Source: Toxorhynchites rutilus septentrionalis
Taxonomy: Eukaryota; Arthropoda; Insecta; Diptera; Culicidae
Direction: 5' to 3'
Assembly (NCBI RefSeq): GCF_029784135.1
Contig: NC_073744.1
Span: forward strand, 28,564,981-28,628,980
Length of the DNA: 64,000 bases
Within the stretch, counting starts at the first letter, position 1; each line of letters opens with the position of its first letter. A program made the position numbers and the translations under genes. Below, one piece after another: positions 12,621 through 22,301 of the stretch. Below the pieces are notes generated by a model. That model was not told where the DNA came from. It was given only the letters and a program-made list of their open reading frames with translations, and did not search any database.

Positions 12621-12831
12621 CTATTTCTTATTTTCTTTGTGTCGTTGTGAGAAAAACTCTTTCCTTTTAGCAGTGCCCTATATCCTTGTATAGGATATTT
12701 ATTCAATTTGTTTCGAAATTTTAGAAGAATGCGTTTTAAAATATTTTTTTTTTCCAGTGTATTTTTTTGGAATTAATTTTGATATTTTTTATTGAAAATT
12801 TAAGCCATTTCCTACATTTCATTCATTGGTC

Positions 12832-13500
12832 AGACTTTTTTACAACAACTTTTCCATGTTTTCTTTGAAAGATTACTACTCATGTTTTGATCGTAACATT
12901 TATGTGTGTAAATGTTCGCGATTGACATGTTCTGCAATTTTTTTTCTATTTTAAACATGCCAAACATGTCAATCGCGAAAATTTACATACAAATATACAA
13001 ATCTTCTTCTTGAATGGCGTTAACGTTCCCTGTGGAACTTTTGCCGTCTCAACGTATGCATGAACTAGCGTCATTTATTAATACTTAGTTGAGATTTCTT
13101 AAGCCAAATAACACACCTTAAATGTATTCCGAGGGGCAAGCTCTTGAATACGCGTGACCACAGTGCAAGTCGAAGGAAATTTCTTTGACGAAAAATTCCC
13201 CGGCCACAACGGGAATCGAACCCGAACACCTGGCATGATAATGTGAGACAAATATAGTTAATATAACAAATATGACAGTTCAGGAGTTTTCATGCAAAAA
13301 ATGCCATATATTTCAGTAGCTATACGTAATAGAAAGTTGACGTCTTTGACAAAAGTCCAAATTCCATATATTATTTGAAATATTATCTAACATTTTGCCA
13401 AATACACTATAACGCTATCTTGACTTCAAACAAGTTTATGATTATTAGGCATTTCTTCAAAGAAAACATGAGAAAGTTGTTGTTATAAAAACTTTTTTAC
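12832..13500. repeat. Inverted repeat interrupted by a SINE
   Basis: The left arm at 12832-12871 (ACAACAACTTTTCCATGTTT) and the right arm at 13452-13500 (reverse complement ACAACAACTTTCTCATGTTT) are similar over about 40 bp. A tighter palindrome inside has arms at 12908-12932 and 12966-12990 around CGCGATTGACATGTT, with one mismatch. This looks like a foldback or MITE relic; its outer ends are not clear. Confidence 0.5.
12998..13247 (-). mobile_element. 5'-truncated tRNA-derived SINE (family 1)
   Basis: Read on the minus strand it carries the box B region GGGTTCGATTCCCG, the core ACTTGCACTGTGGTCACGCG and CTCAACTAAGTATTAATAAA, and a short GAA tail. The 9-bp duplication ACAAATATA at 12989-12997 and 13248-13256 bounds it. 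Box A is missing, so it was truncated at the 5' end on insertion, as LINE-driven retroposition often does. A full-length relative lies at 30364-31950. Confidence 0.8.
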
Positions 13501-13659
13501 TGTAGAAGTGTCCATCTTTCGACTTGTAGGATTACTTGTTGGTTATTGTATGGGCTATTCACATTTTTCTTTCAGAATTTAAATAAAAGTTTTTGAGAAT
13601 AATTACTTTTGACTTTTATAATACTTTTTTCCAGTGCCAATGGTCAGTAGGTATGAAAT

Positions 13660-14095
13660 GCGTCCAGAAACAATAAGAAAAAATCATAGAAGAGCCGAAA
13701 CGATTAGAGAAAATCAGAAAAAAAATTAACGAAGAACAGAAAAATCAGAAAATCAAAAAAAATCAAAACAAATCATATGAAACAGACGAAATCAGATAAA
13801 AACAGACACTATCAGAGAAAATCAATGAAAATCGGGGAAAATCAGATGAGATCAGACAAAGTCAGATAAAATCAATCAAATCAAATAACAATCAAAGAAA
13901 ACAGGCACAGTCAGAGAAAATCTTTCCAAGACCGTCGATTGTGTCTTTCCAGCGAAAATCAGAGAGAATCTGCAAAAAAAAAAAAATTAAAAAACAAATA
14001 AAGCTTGAGCAATTTAGAGAAAATCGGGGAAAATCAGAGAAGATCAGAGTAAATATGAGAAAATTAGAATAACACGAAATCAGAAGATCTGCCAT
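13660..14095 (+). repeat. ATCAGAGAAA-type repeat array, distal part
   Basis: The A/T-rich short-period repeats resume in the original polarity (AAATCAGAGAAAATC, AATCAGACAAAGTCAG). Confidence 0.6.
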
Positions 14096-17000
14096 GTGAA
14101 TATAAAATCTGAATCTGAACGGAAAATCCCCTTCCAGAGTCTGGATCTGAAAATGAAATCAAATTGAACACGGAGTTTCAAGATTATTTTGATCATTATC
14201 TATAAGCAACCCCACGTCATACTCACAGGAATTTATATCAATTTTTTTCTCGAAATTTAATAACTTCTTCTTCAATAACAACAACAGCATTGCCGACAGC
14301 AAATGCAAAACAATGCAAATGAGTGGCGCCAGGGAGGGGGAACGATAAACGAGTTTGACATCGCACAGGCTTGCTCAAAATAAATCCTGTCCCTTGGAGA
14401 CGGCACGCGCCGTTCCTGATTATACTTCGTGATCTTCGTACGGTTTTTATCTGCAGAAGGAAAGTGATTATGCCGTAATGGAGAGATTATGAGGAAGGAT
14501 ACGGCATTCATGCGTATTTTCGCTCGCCGGCGAAAAATTCTAATTAATAATTCATGCTGCGTTTTCATCCATATCCGTCCTGTGAGTATATTGTGCTAAA
14601 TATACACCATTAATGAAAGAAACGAAAAACGTTAGTCGACCGCGGCGAAACGGATGCCAAAAACTCCACGCTCGGGGCACGGGAGGAGACATAAGCCAAA
14701 CGCTGCACTGCACTGCCAAGCGCGGTGAAATATTCACCTAACTTAATCACCGCAATTGTTCGGAATGTCAAATTTCACAACATTACTGTCAAAACACATA
14801 ACGCCCAAGTTTGGCACCCGTCCCAATGCTATTTTCGGTCCGGGTTCCCCTCTCTCACCGAAAGTGGGGATCGATTGCTGCCGGAAATTGAATCGTGTTC
14901 GGTTCGATTGCTTCGCGCACTTCTGTAATCGAATGCCCGTAGCGGGACTTTGTTAGTATTATTATTATTTTTATTCGTCGTTGAGATTCGATGATTTATT
15001 GATCCTGCATTGACTCGACACGCTTATGACGAGTTAATATTCTAGCTCAGCGGATTATTTATGTGCGCTCCGAAAGCTGCTCGTTAATTTTATTTCGGTT
15101 GCCAAGTTGCTAGTGTAAACAAACTCGTACTTCTCGAGTGCGAAATCCCGCCCGGATGAGTGGTCCACATCAAGTGTACTTAATGAGTAGCTCAAATAGT
15201 GCTGTTGCTGTTTGTGGGAGGTACATATATTTGCTCACACAACTCACAAGGCTGTGGATTGTGCAGTAATTACCGCCCCCCAGGGGGAAGGTGGCTTAAG
15301 GTATTTATTGTTGACGGTGTTTGTTTTCTGTTCAAATACACAAAGTTGTGCTGCCGGAGAATCAATAAAATGTCTGAGTAAATGTAACGACGATTCTGGT
15401 GATTCTGACACTATTGAAACGCATTCGGGTAGCTCCAATTTTGGTTGAAAGTTCTGGAGTCGCTGATGACTGAACATAGGTAATGTCTTTGGAAATCGGC
15501 GCCAACTAAACGATTAAAAGAGGAAGCTGGCTGTAGAGAATACGAAGATAGAGGTGTTCTGATGTCATTTGTTAAGTGGAATCAAAATTTAATTGCTCAA
15601 CAATTTATACCGAAAGCATGTTTTATGCTCTATTTTAGTCATTTTTTCACTCTTTCTGTAACGTTTTTTGTTTTTTCTTTACCTTCTTCTTGCTCCAGTA
15701 ATTTGTTTTTCGTGTCTTCATTTTATGTTCTCTCTAACCTTCTAATTGTTTTAAAATATTATTTACAATTCGTTTCTTTTTCTTCGTTTTTTTGTTAGCA
15801 CCTAGGTTCGTCTTTCATATTTGATTATTACTCAAATAAGTATCCGATGTCGATTAGCTCGTCTGGAATGTATTTTTGAGGCCCAATCTCAAAGATACAA
15901 GTGCACCAGTGCAAATTAGAAAAAAGAGTCTGACATTTGGGCTCTCAAATTAAATTTCGGACTTTGGACTTTACCCAGTTTAGTAAAAAAATATATTGGT
16001 TTGTGCTGTCTTGTCGTTTAAGAAATCTACAGTTCATGTCCACCACTCACTGTAATTTCACTTATGACAAATAAAGAAATAGAAAATAAGTGTTTGTAGT
16101 CTGTACCTAACTGTCGTATTACAAGATGACTCTCATTTCCATTTTTGGTTAAAAAAATAATAATAACCAAACACATTTGATTGCTTTTCGATTCATTCAT
16201 CTATTTCTCACATTCTTTCTTTCTTACTTTCTATCATACTTTCTTCCTTCTTTCTTTTTCGCTTTCTTTTATTCTTCCTTTCTTTGGGGAGTGGGAGGGA
16301 AGAGAAAAAAAAGGGAAAAACAACAACCTCTTTTATTGCTTTACACACGCCCTTACACGTGTTTTTTTTTGTTTTTGACGTAGGACTACGTCTTCCAGTA
16401 AGTGTACCAACGGTCACGATTTTATAAAAATAAAGTTCGTGTTAGTAACTACTTTCAGTACAAATGCATTTTGATGCCGAAGCCGAATTTGAAAAACCGA
16501 ATCGGAAATTAATATGCTATATATTATGATTCCTTAATCCGTAAGCGGTTTCAATTAACGAAAATTGAAAGCATTCCCATTTCCTATACATTTGTTCTAC
16601 CGGGTTCAGGTGCTTACCTACCTGTACTGGCAATAAGATTCTACTTATGCATCGGTGAGTTACAATATTCAAATACCACGGCGAAACACGGTTTTACGGG
16701 CGATGTGGAAAAAGGAAATATTGCAATATAAGCAACGCCCATTCGCGATTTCAAAATAACAGACGCAATCCAGAATCCGGGCAGACAACATTCTTTCTTG
16801 ATGTTGAGAGGTTTTGGATGGAGGAAGAATGGAGGAATTAAATAATGTGCATGATGGTGTTGGGAGTTAATTTGTCAATTTGCTCAAGTTGGTTTTTTAT
16901 CGTTTTTTGAATGGTTCGCGCACCTCAGTGCTAGCATTTATTAATCGATCCTTGTTAAGCAAGATATTGATCACCAATGCAAGCTGCCGATGGAAAAACG

Positions 17001-17450
17001 GAATAGGAATAGGAATGTTTACAAAAAAAGGTGCGATAAGTTTGCGTGGCTTTGTAAGAGCAACTAAAGATGGTTGATATATGATTTATTCTTGTTCCAC
17101 CATTATATATCTTCGACAACTCATAAAATTAACAACCTTACGCGCGATTAAATCGTACATGAACACTTTCCATAGCTTCCGATTCTATATTGAACCTTGT
17201 CACAATCGGTCGATCCACCAGAATTTCCGGGGCAGGAATCGATTCCTCATTGTAAAACACAGCGCAACTTATACCCCACCAGTTGGGAACGACGATCGAT
17301 TGTGGCATTCGTGATAAATCGGTTTTGGGATTGTTCCTTTCATCAAACAATGCGATTTCTTCGATATGATCAAATATAATCTATCCCTCATCGAACACTT
17401 CGTATTCTTCGCTATCGTATATTTAACCAAAGGCATACCTAAAAAACTGA
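14096..17450. other. No recognisable gene
   Basis: This stretch has a moderately G/C-richer patch at 14520-14960 and a pyrimidine-rich TTTC-type tract at 16205-16275. Several ORFs under 80 codons overlap on both strands without recognisable domains. It may be intergenic or intronic host DNA. Confidence 0.45.
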
Positions 17451-17501
17451 TACAGGGAAACTTCGATATAACGTACCCTCGATATAACGTCACTCGATAT
17501 A

Positions 17502-18799
17502 AAGGGTGTGTCACATCAAATTGCATCACGGAAAAAACGCTGTAGAAATTTAATGTTTAGGAATTATATCTTCAGCTTTCGCTTATAATCAGATAAGAGT
17601 GTATAGATCACGTTGGCCATGCTTCACTGTCAATTTTTCGTAAATTTGGAAAAATGTCGTCGAACGAAAAAGAGCGTCGTGAATTAATCCTGCGCACTCA
17701 TTTCGAGAATCCGGAGTTGTCACATCGGGACATCGGTAAGATGCTGGGAATCGTCCAATCCACGGTCAGCAGAGTACTAAAACGATACTTCGAGAACCTA
17801 ACCATCGACCGGAAGGTGAAGAATGGCAAAAATGGATGCTCCGTCAGTGAAAAAGATCACAAGCGCGTAGTTAAGCAGTTTAGACGTGATCCGAGAAGTT
17901 CGGTCCGGGATGTCGCCAATAAGCTGAATTTGTCAAGTTCATTCGTCCAGCGGACCAAGCAGCGGAAGGGCCTGCGTACATACAAGGTTCAGAAGGCTCC
18001 TAACCGCGACGAAAGGCAAAACATGGTGGGGAAGACGCGAGCCCGGAAGCTGTACACCGAAATGCTGACGAAGCCGCATTGCCTGGTAAAGGACGACGAA
18101 ACCTACGTCAAAGCGGACTTTCGTCAGCTGCCGGGCCTGTTGTTCTTCTCCGCAGAGGACAAATTCAGCGTTCCGGAGGAGATTCGCAAGCAGAAACTAT
18201 CCAAGTTTGCCAAAAAGTACATGGTGTGGCAAGCGATCTGCTCTTGCGGAAAGCGGAGCGCCCCCTTCGTGATGACCGGCACGGTAAACGGGCAGGTTTA
18301 CCTTAAGGAGTGCCTACAGAAGCGCTTACTACCACTATTGAAGCAGCACGAGGGCCCGACCATCTTCTGGCCGGATCTCGCTACGTGCCACTATTCAAAG
18401 GACGTGTTGGAGTGGTACGAAGCCAACGGGGTCACCTTCGTGCTAAAGGAAATGAACCCGCCCAACGCGCCGGAGCTTCGCCCAATAGAGAAATATTGGG
18501 CGATTATGAAGCAGGCCCTTCGGAAGAACCCAAAAGTTTTCAAATCGGAGGCGGACTTCAAGAGAAAATGGATTTCTGTTCAAAAAAAAACTACAACCTG
18601 ACGTTGTACAGAACCTTATGGACGGGGTAAAAGGAAAGTGCGAGCGTACGGGCTTGGGCTCGAAGTATGAATAAAAAGAAAATGCCAAAAGTTGTTTAAT
18701 AGTTTTTATTTTACTGTCTAAAATTTTCAGAAGGATCGGTCTACTGGGCGAATTTCTACAGCGTTTTTTCCGTGATGCAATTTGATGTGACACACCCTT
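17502..18799 (+). mobile_element. ITmD37E (Tc1/mariner) element, copy A, 1298 bp
   Basis: The terminal repeats AAGGGTGTGTCACATCAAAT and their inverse are near-perfect over about 50 bp, down to GCTGTAGAAATT. TA duplications lie at 17500-17501 and 18800-18801. It contains one transposase gene on the plus strand. Its relatives are copy B (30513-31808) and copy D (59884-61098). Confidence 0.9.
17654..18670 (+). pseudogene. DD37E transposase, copy A, frameshifted near the C terminus
   Basis: This gene encodes a cut-and-paste transposase of the ITmD37E family, which binds its own terminal repeats and integrates at TA. An N-terminal HTH (about residues 22-45, LSHRDIGKMLG) is followed by a second HTH (about 82-107, SSVRDVANKLN). 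The catalytic triad is visible: D148 in DDETYVK, D241 in FWPDLATCHY and E279 in RPIEKYW, with 37 residues between the last two. The start ATG follows directly on GGAAAA. The open frame stops at 18601, about 23 codons early, because of an extra C before the A9 run near 18582. A compensating one-base loss near 18630 restores the frame to the family's terminal TGA at 18668-18670. The catalytic core is intact, so activity of the truncated protein cannot be excluded, but the copy is probably defective. Confidence 0.85.
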
Positions 18800-19191
18800 T
18801 AACATACATTTTACCTCGATATAACGTACACATTTCCAAAGTGTAAAGGAACATTTTTTTCAATATTTTTTTTCTGATAGATCAATGAATAATCTGTATT
18901 GTGATGCTAAAATAATTTTTGTACCTTCAATCAATCCCGAAATACAGCTGGTTTTGTAATTCCGGATTCTAAATGAATCAATCTTTAATCAACAGTACGA
19001 AGAGAAACATCATGAGAAAGGCTGGCTCGTCTTCTAATTGAAGTTATTCATTAACTTTACTAAAACAGTAACACAATAATGTATTATAGACTACGTTTGT
19101 GTGTACTTTATTATGCTTCGATATAACGTACAATTCGATACAACGTACAATTTTGAAAGTGAAATGTACGTTATATCGAAGTTTACCTGTA

Positions 19192-19821
19192 TACATTTCG
19201 TTCAGCATCAAATTTTCTATCTCATGACTTCATTCAAATTAGGGCGACCATAGCTGTTTGGCACATAACATTTTCTCATTCAGAAGTAGAAATTGAATTA
19301 AATCCTCCCTAATGAATTTGAAACATGTTTACACAACATGTCTTTACCACCAACGATTCCTAATTCCAGCTAACACATTCTCACCATTTTTTCCGCTCCC
19401 GCTGTGGTGATAATTTGAATGTTGATACCCCAGTGCCGAACCATAGGACCCCCACACCGAACATAATTTCTTCCTAATTGAAAGAGCAGCCGTCGCCGCC
19501 ACCACTAACGCTCCATCCTAATTCTAATTCGAGCTCAACAGGCGATATAAATATTGGGCATGTCCTTGGCTTGTAGCTTTCCAGCTTCCCCATGGCAGCA
19601 TTTCACCGCGGAAGCCACCCAAATTCGCTCTCATTCCCCGCAATTTCGAAAACCATAATCAGCAGCCGCAAGGTGATGAAAAATCACGACACGCTCCGGT
19701 TGCTTCTTGTGATTTGCTCGTTACGTGTAAGAGACCTGTGTGTTCAGGCTTCCCACAGGACGTAGAATGAGATTTATCTACACCCCCGCCGAGCGCGACC
19801 TAGCGGTGTGTTTTGTGCATA
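19192..19821. other. No recognisable feature
   Basis: Host-like flank between the pogo-like MITE and the LTR retrotransposon; no ORF, terminal repeat or RNA gene supported. Confidence 0.5.
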
Positions 19822-20457
19822 TTACTGTAGTATGATTTCAAATCCCATTTCCAAATCTCATTTCAAATCCCATATTTCATAGGCCATATATCATTCCATA
19901 ACCCATTTTTTAAATCCATCCCCAAAACCCATCCTCATAAGCAGTTGATTGTTTCTTAATAAATGACTCATGCGTAGTCACTTCGATTTACAATTCCCAT
20001 GAAACATTCCTCAAGCACAACTGCATTATTTAGTTAATTGCTTTTCCCCACATTCATTCATAGAAACAAGCCAACGTGCGCTGACGATATGAATGTACTC
20101 TTACATCATATCGCGCGCAGCTAAAGGCAATAAACCAGTAGCCAAAACAAACCTAGTTCTATTCTGATGAAATACGCGACCATATACAAAGTCGTCGTGA
20201 CACTTTACGATTTCCCATGAAATCGATATGCGCGCTTACGAGTGCAGTAAGCATTATTATTTCTTGACCCCATTCACATCGAACACTGCATTCGATTGAT
20301 TGGCTATTCCCCTTTGAAATCAACTTGGCTCCTCCCAGTGAAACTCTACACAAATTGTTGTAACTACTAGCTTAGGACTTTAGTAACCAGTGTTAAGGGA
20401 GTTCTAGAGACTCACGCCACGCGATAGGTCGTGTTGAGTTTTCTTCAGATAATTTAA

Positions 20458-20463
20458 TATAAA
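20458..20463 (+). promoter_or_regulatory. LTR TATA box
   Basis: TATAAA inside AATATAAAGAG, about 135 bp before the LTR end. It is the likely core promoter for the genomic RNA. The same site is repeated in the 3' LTR at 28491-28496. Confidence 0.6.
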
Positions 20464-20500
20464 GAGTATCGTGTCTTTGGTACAAAAAAACAAAATGAGA

Positions 20501-20506
20501 AATAAA
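20501..20506 (+). terminator. LTR polyadenylation signal
   Basis: AATAAA, 38 bp downstream of the TATA box. In the 3' LTR the equivalent is at 28534-28539, where it would end the genomic RNA. Confidence 0.55.
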
Positions 20507-20597
20507 GTGTATAGAAGTTATTTGATGTTGACCGTGTTTGTGAACTAAAAACAGTTGATGACAACCGTGAGTTGAGCATGGGTAGAAAAACATTTGA

Positions 20598-20608
20598 TGG
20601 CGACCGTG
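20598..20608 (+). promoter_or_regulatory. Primer binding site for tRNA-Arg
   Basis: TGGCGACCGTG lies immediately after the 5' LTR, with no spacer. It corresponds to the tRNA-Arg-type PBS known from 412/mdg1-like elements. It would prime minus-strand DNA synthesis. Confidence 0.75.
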
Positions 20609-21709
20609 TTTTAAAAAGAATTCATGCAATCTTCGGATGCGAGTGCGATATGATAGTGCTCGACACGTAAAACGAGCCACAGGAAAAGCGATCCGATGTA
20701 ACAGCTCTAGATGTGCGACGGTATTTGAATTCATCGGAAAATCGGCGGAATTCCAGGAGATCCAGTGCAATATTATTGAGGATGAAAGTGAGCAAGAGTA
20801 CTGCGGTGCAAGAGTGAAATGAAGTTCGCTGATAAGAATTAGTAATCGAAATTCTTGGTGTGGCTGAGTGAAACAAAGCAAGAAAAAGTGTGTGCAAAAC
20901 CAACCAGCCGTATCACAACAATGTACTAAACTGTGATAGTAAATGTGAACCCAAAAATTGGAGTGAACAAAGCATGGACGTTACTGATTATCACTTCAGA
21001 ACTTTTTTATCGCAGTGCGAAACGGTGCCAGAGAAAAAAAAAGCAGCTAACTGAGTAGTGAGAGAAACAGTGCCAGAAGAAAGACTAACTGTATCGCAGT
21101 GCGAAAGGGCCATGTAAAAAAAAAAAAAAAAAAAAAGTCAGATAACGGACTGTAACAACAATTACCGAAGTGTCCAGTGAACAACGACCTGTGCAATGAA
21201 CATGGAAAAAAGCTGCCTAAGAGTTGGCTCGCAAGTGCTCCTTGGAAGGCGAGACCACTGCCAGCAGTAAGGAACTGGCAGGCGGGTAGATAGAAAACCA
21301 AAAGAGGCGCAGAAGAAAATTCCCGGCGAAGGCCATCAACTAGCAGCAGCAGCGTGAGCAGCAAACAGATGAGCAGCAAATCAACCTAGACGGTGGTCCA
21401 AAGGAAGTTTTCAAGTAAATGATTAAATCTGTTTTTTTTTATCGATTACGTCTGTAGATTATATACGATGAAAGTTCACTTCAGAAATTTTTTTTTAATC
21501 AAAATGATATGATGAAACAAGAGTGAGTTATTTGAAAAAAAAAAGAAGACTAAATAAATGAAATGCAAGTAGATATTATACAATTAAATAATTTTTATCA
21601 TTCAAATATCATCAAAGAATTAATGAAATAAATTAATGAAATAAATTAATGAATCACGAATGTAACACGAATAATAATGAAACTTTAAGGAATTCGAATA
21701 TGAACTAAC
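20609..21709 (+). other. Long 5' leader of the retrotransposon
   Basis: About 1.1 kb precedes the first small ORF. It holds an A17 run at 21117-21136, many short upstream ATGs and no conserved ORF. Leaders of this kind in the 412/mdg1 group may contain packaging signals or splice donors; I cannot pinpoint any here. Confidence 0.6.
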
Positions 21710-21946
21710 ATGGGATTGTTTAGCTCTAAAAAGGTAACGAATACTGGAGATCCACAGGTCACAGTTCTAAATTACCTTGAGCAGCATTCTCGATTCCATG
21801 AAACTAATGAAGTTATATTGTGTGTGATTTTAATCATCACACTATTGCTTGCATTAAACAAAGTTTACAAACTGTATAAAAATTGTACGCGGACAGAAGC
21901 TTTGAGAGCCGCTCGAACTATCGCTGGTCTACAGGAGATAGCATAA
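21710..21946 (+). CDS. Small leader protein 1: N-myristoylation-like, single membrane segment
   Basis: This 78-residue ORF lies in the leader upstream of gag. It starts MGLFSSKK: Gly2, Ser5/Ser6 and following lysines fit an N-myristoylation signal. One hydrophobic segment at about residues 35-50 (VILCVILIITLLLALN) is followed by a basic stretch (KVYKLYKN). A lipid-anchored, membrane-spanning small protein is the simplest reading. It would need its own translation route (spliced RNA, leaky scanning or reinitiation). The frame has stayed open in a young element, which supports but does not prove function. I do not recognise a named family, though similar small leader ORFs are reported in some 412/mdg1-type elements. 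It could act in particle assembly or membrane targeting; that is inference only. Confidence 0.6.
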   Translation: MGLFSSKKVTNTGDPQVTVLNYLEQHSRFHETNEVILCVILIITLLLALNKVYKLYKNCTRTEALRAARTIAGLQEIA

Positions 21947-22053
21947 AAACACATATGCGTATATACATTTTTTTTTTCTCTTCCTCTCTCCTCCTATTTA
22001 AAAATAAATTTAATCTTTTTCTCATCAATAATTAAATACAAATAACATACAAA

Positions 22054-22269
22054 ATGATTTCGGAAGTCGAGCTCAAAGAATTTCTAGAATTCCTAGATGA
22101 AGTAGGAAAAGGTAAAGGAACGGGACCATTTGCTCCATTACAAACGAGCGAAGTATTCAATTCTTGGGAAGAATTGTTAACTCGAATACGTGAATTGCCT
22201 GGAGATGATCCAATTACCTGGATAGATTATGAAACTGGCAAGAGATTACACCAACAAAATGAGAAGTAG
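22054..22269 (+). CDS. Small leader protein 2, acidic, unknown
   Basis: This 71-residue ORF begins ACAAAATG at 22054 and ends 32 bp before gag. The N-terminal third is acidic and probably helical (EVELKEFLEFLDEVG), followed by a Gly/Lys turn and a WEELLTRIRELPGDD segment rich in Trp, Leu and acidic residues. There is no membrane segment and no known motif. The A-rich ATG context and short spacers (about 107 bp after protein 1, 32 bp before gag) suggest a compact polycistronic leader. It might be a Gag accessory or a regulator, but I cannot assign a function. Confidence 0.5.
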   Translation: MISEVELKEFLEFLDEVGKGKGTGPFAPLQTSEVFNSWEELLTRIRELPGDDPITWIDYETGKRLHQQNEK

Positions 22270-22301
22270 GGTGTACAAATTAAACGAACAAGTTCTCTTC
22301 A

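Larger units (their letters stand above)
17453..19189. mobile_element. pogo-like MITE split by an ITmD37E element
   Basis: The terminal repeats are CAGGGAAACTTCGATATAAC on the left and, reverse-complemented, CAGGTAAACTTCGATATAAC on the right. TA flanks the element at 17451-17452 and 19190-19191. Additional CGATATAACGTAC motifs lie subterminally. Without the nested element it is about 437 bp and has no coding capacity. Confidence 0.85.
19826..20597 (+). repeat. 5' LTR
   Basis: It begins TGTAGTATGATTTC and ends AAAAACATTTGA, directly abutting the PBS. It contains a TATA box and a poly(A) signal about 40 bp apart, which define a short R region. The terminal dinucleotide is GA rather than the usual CA. 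Confidence 0.92.

Noticed and set aside
18079..18630. Secondary ORFs inside the ITmD37E transposase, also at 30683-31231 and 60609-60881
   Set aside because: They are out-of-frame shadows of the transposase frame and recur only because the copies are alike.
20393..20881. A 162-codon minus-strand ORF at the LTR/leader boundary
   Set aside because: It crosses the LTR, PBS and leader on the antisense strand, and the 3' LTR copy lacks its second half. No domain is seen.
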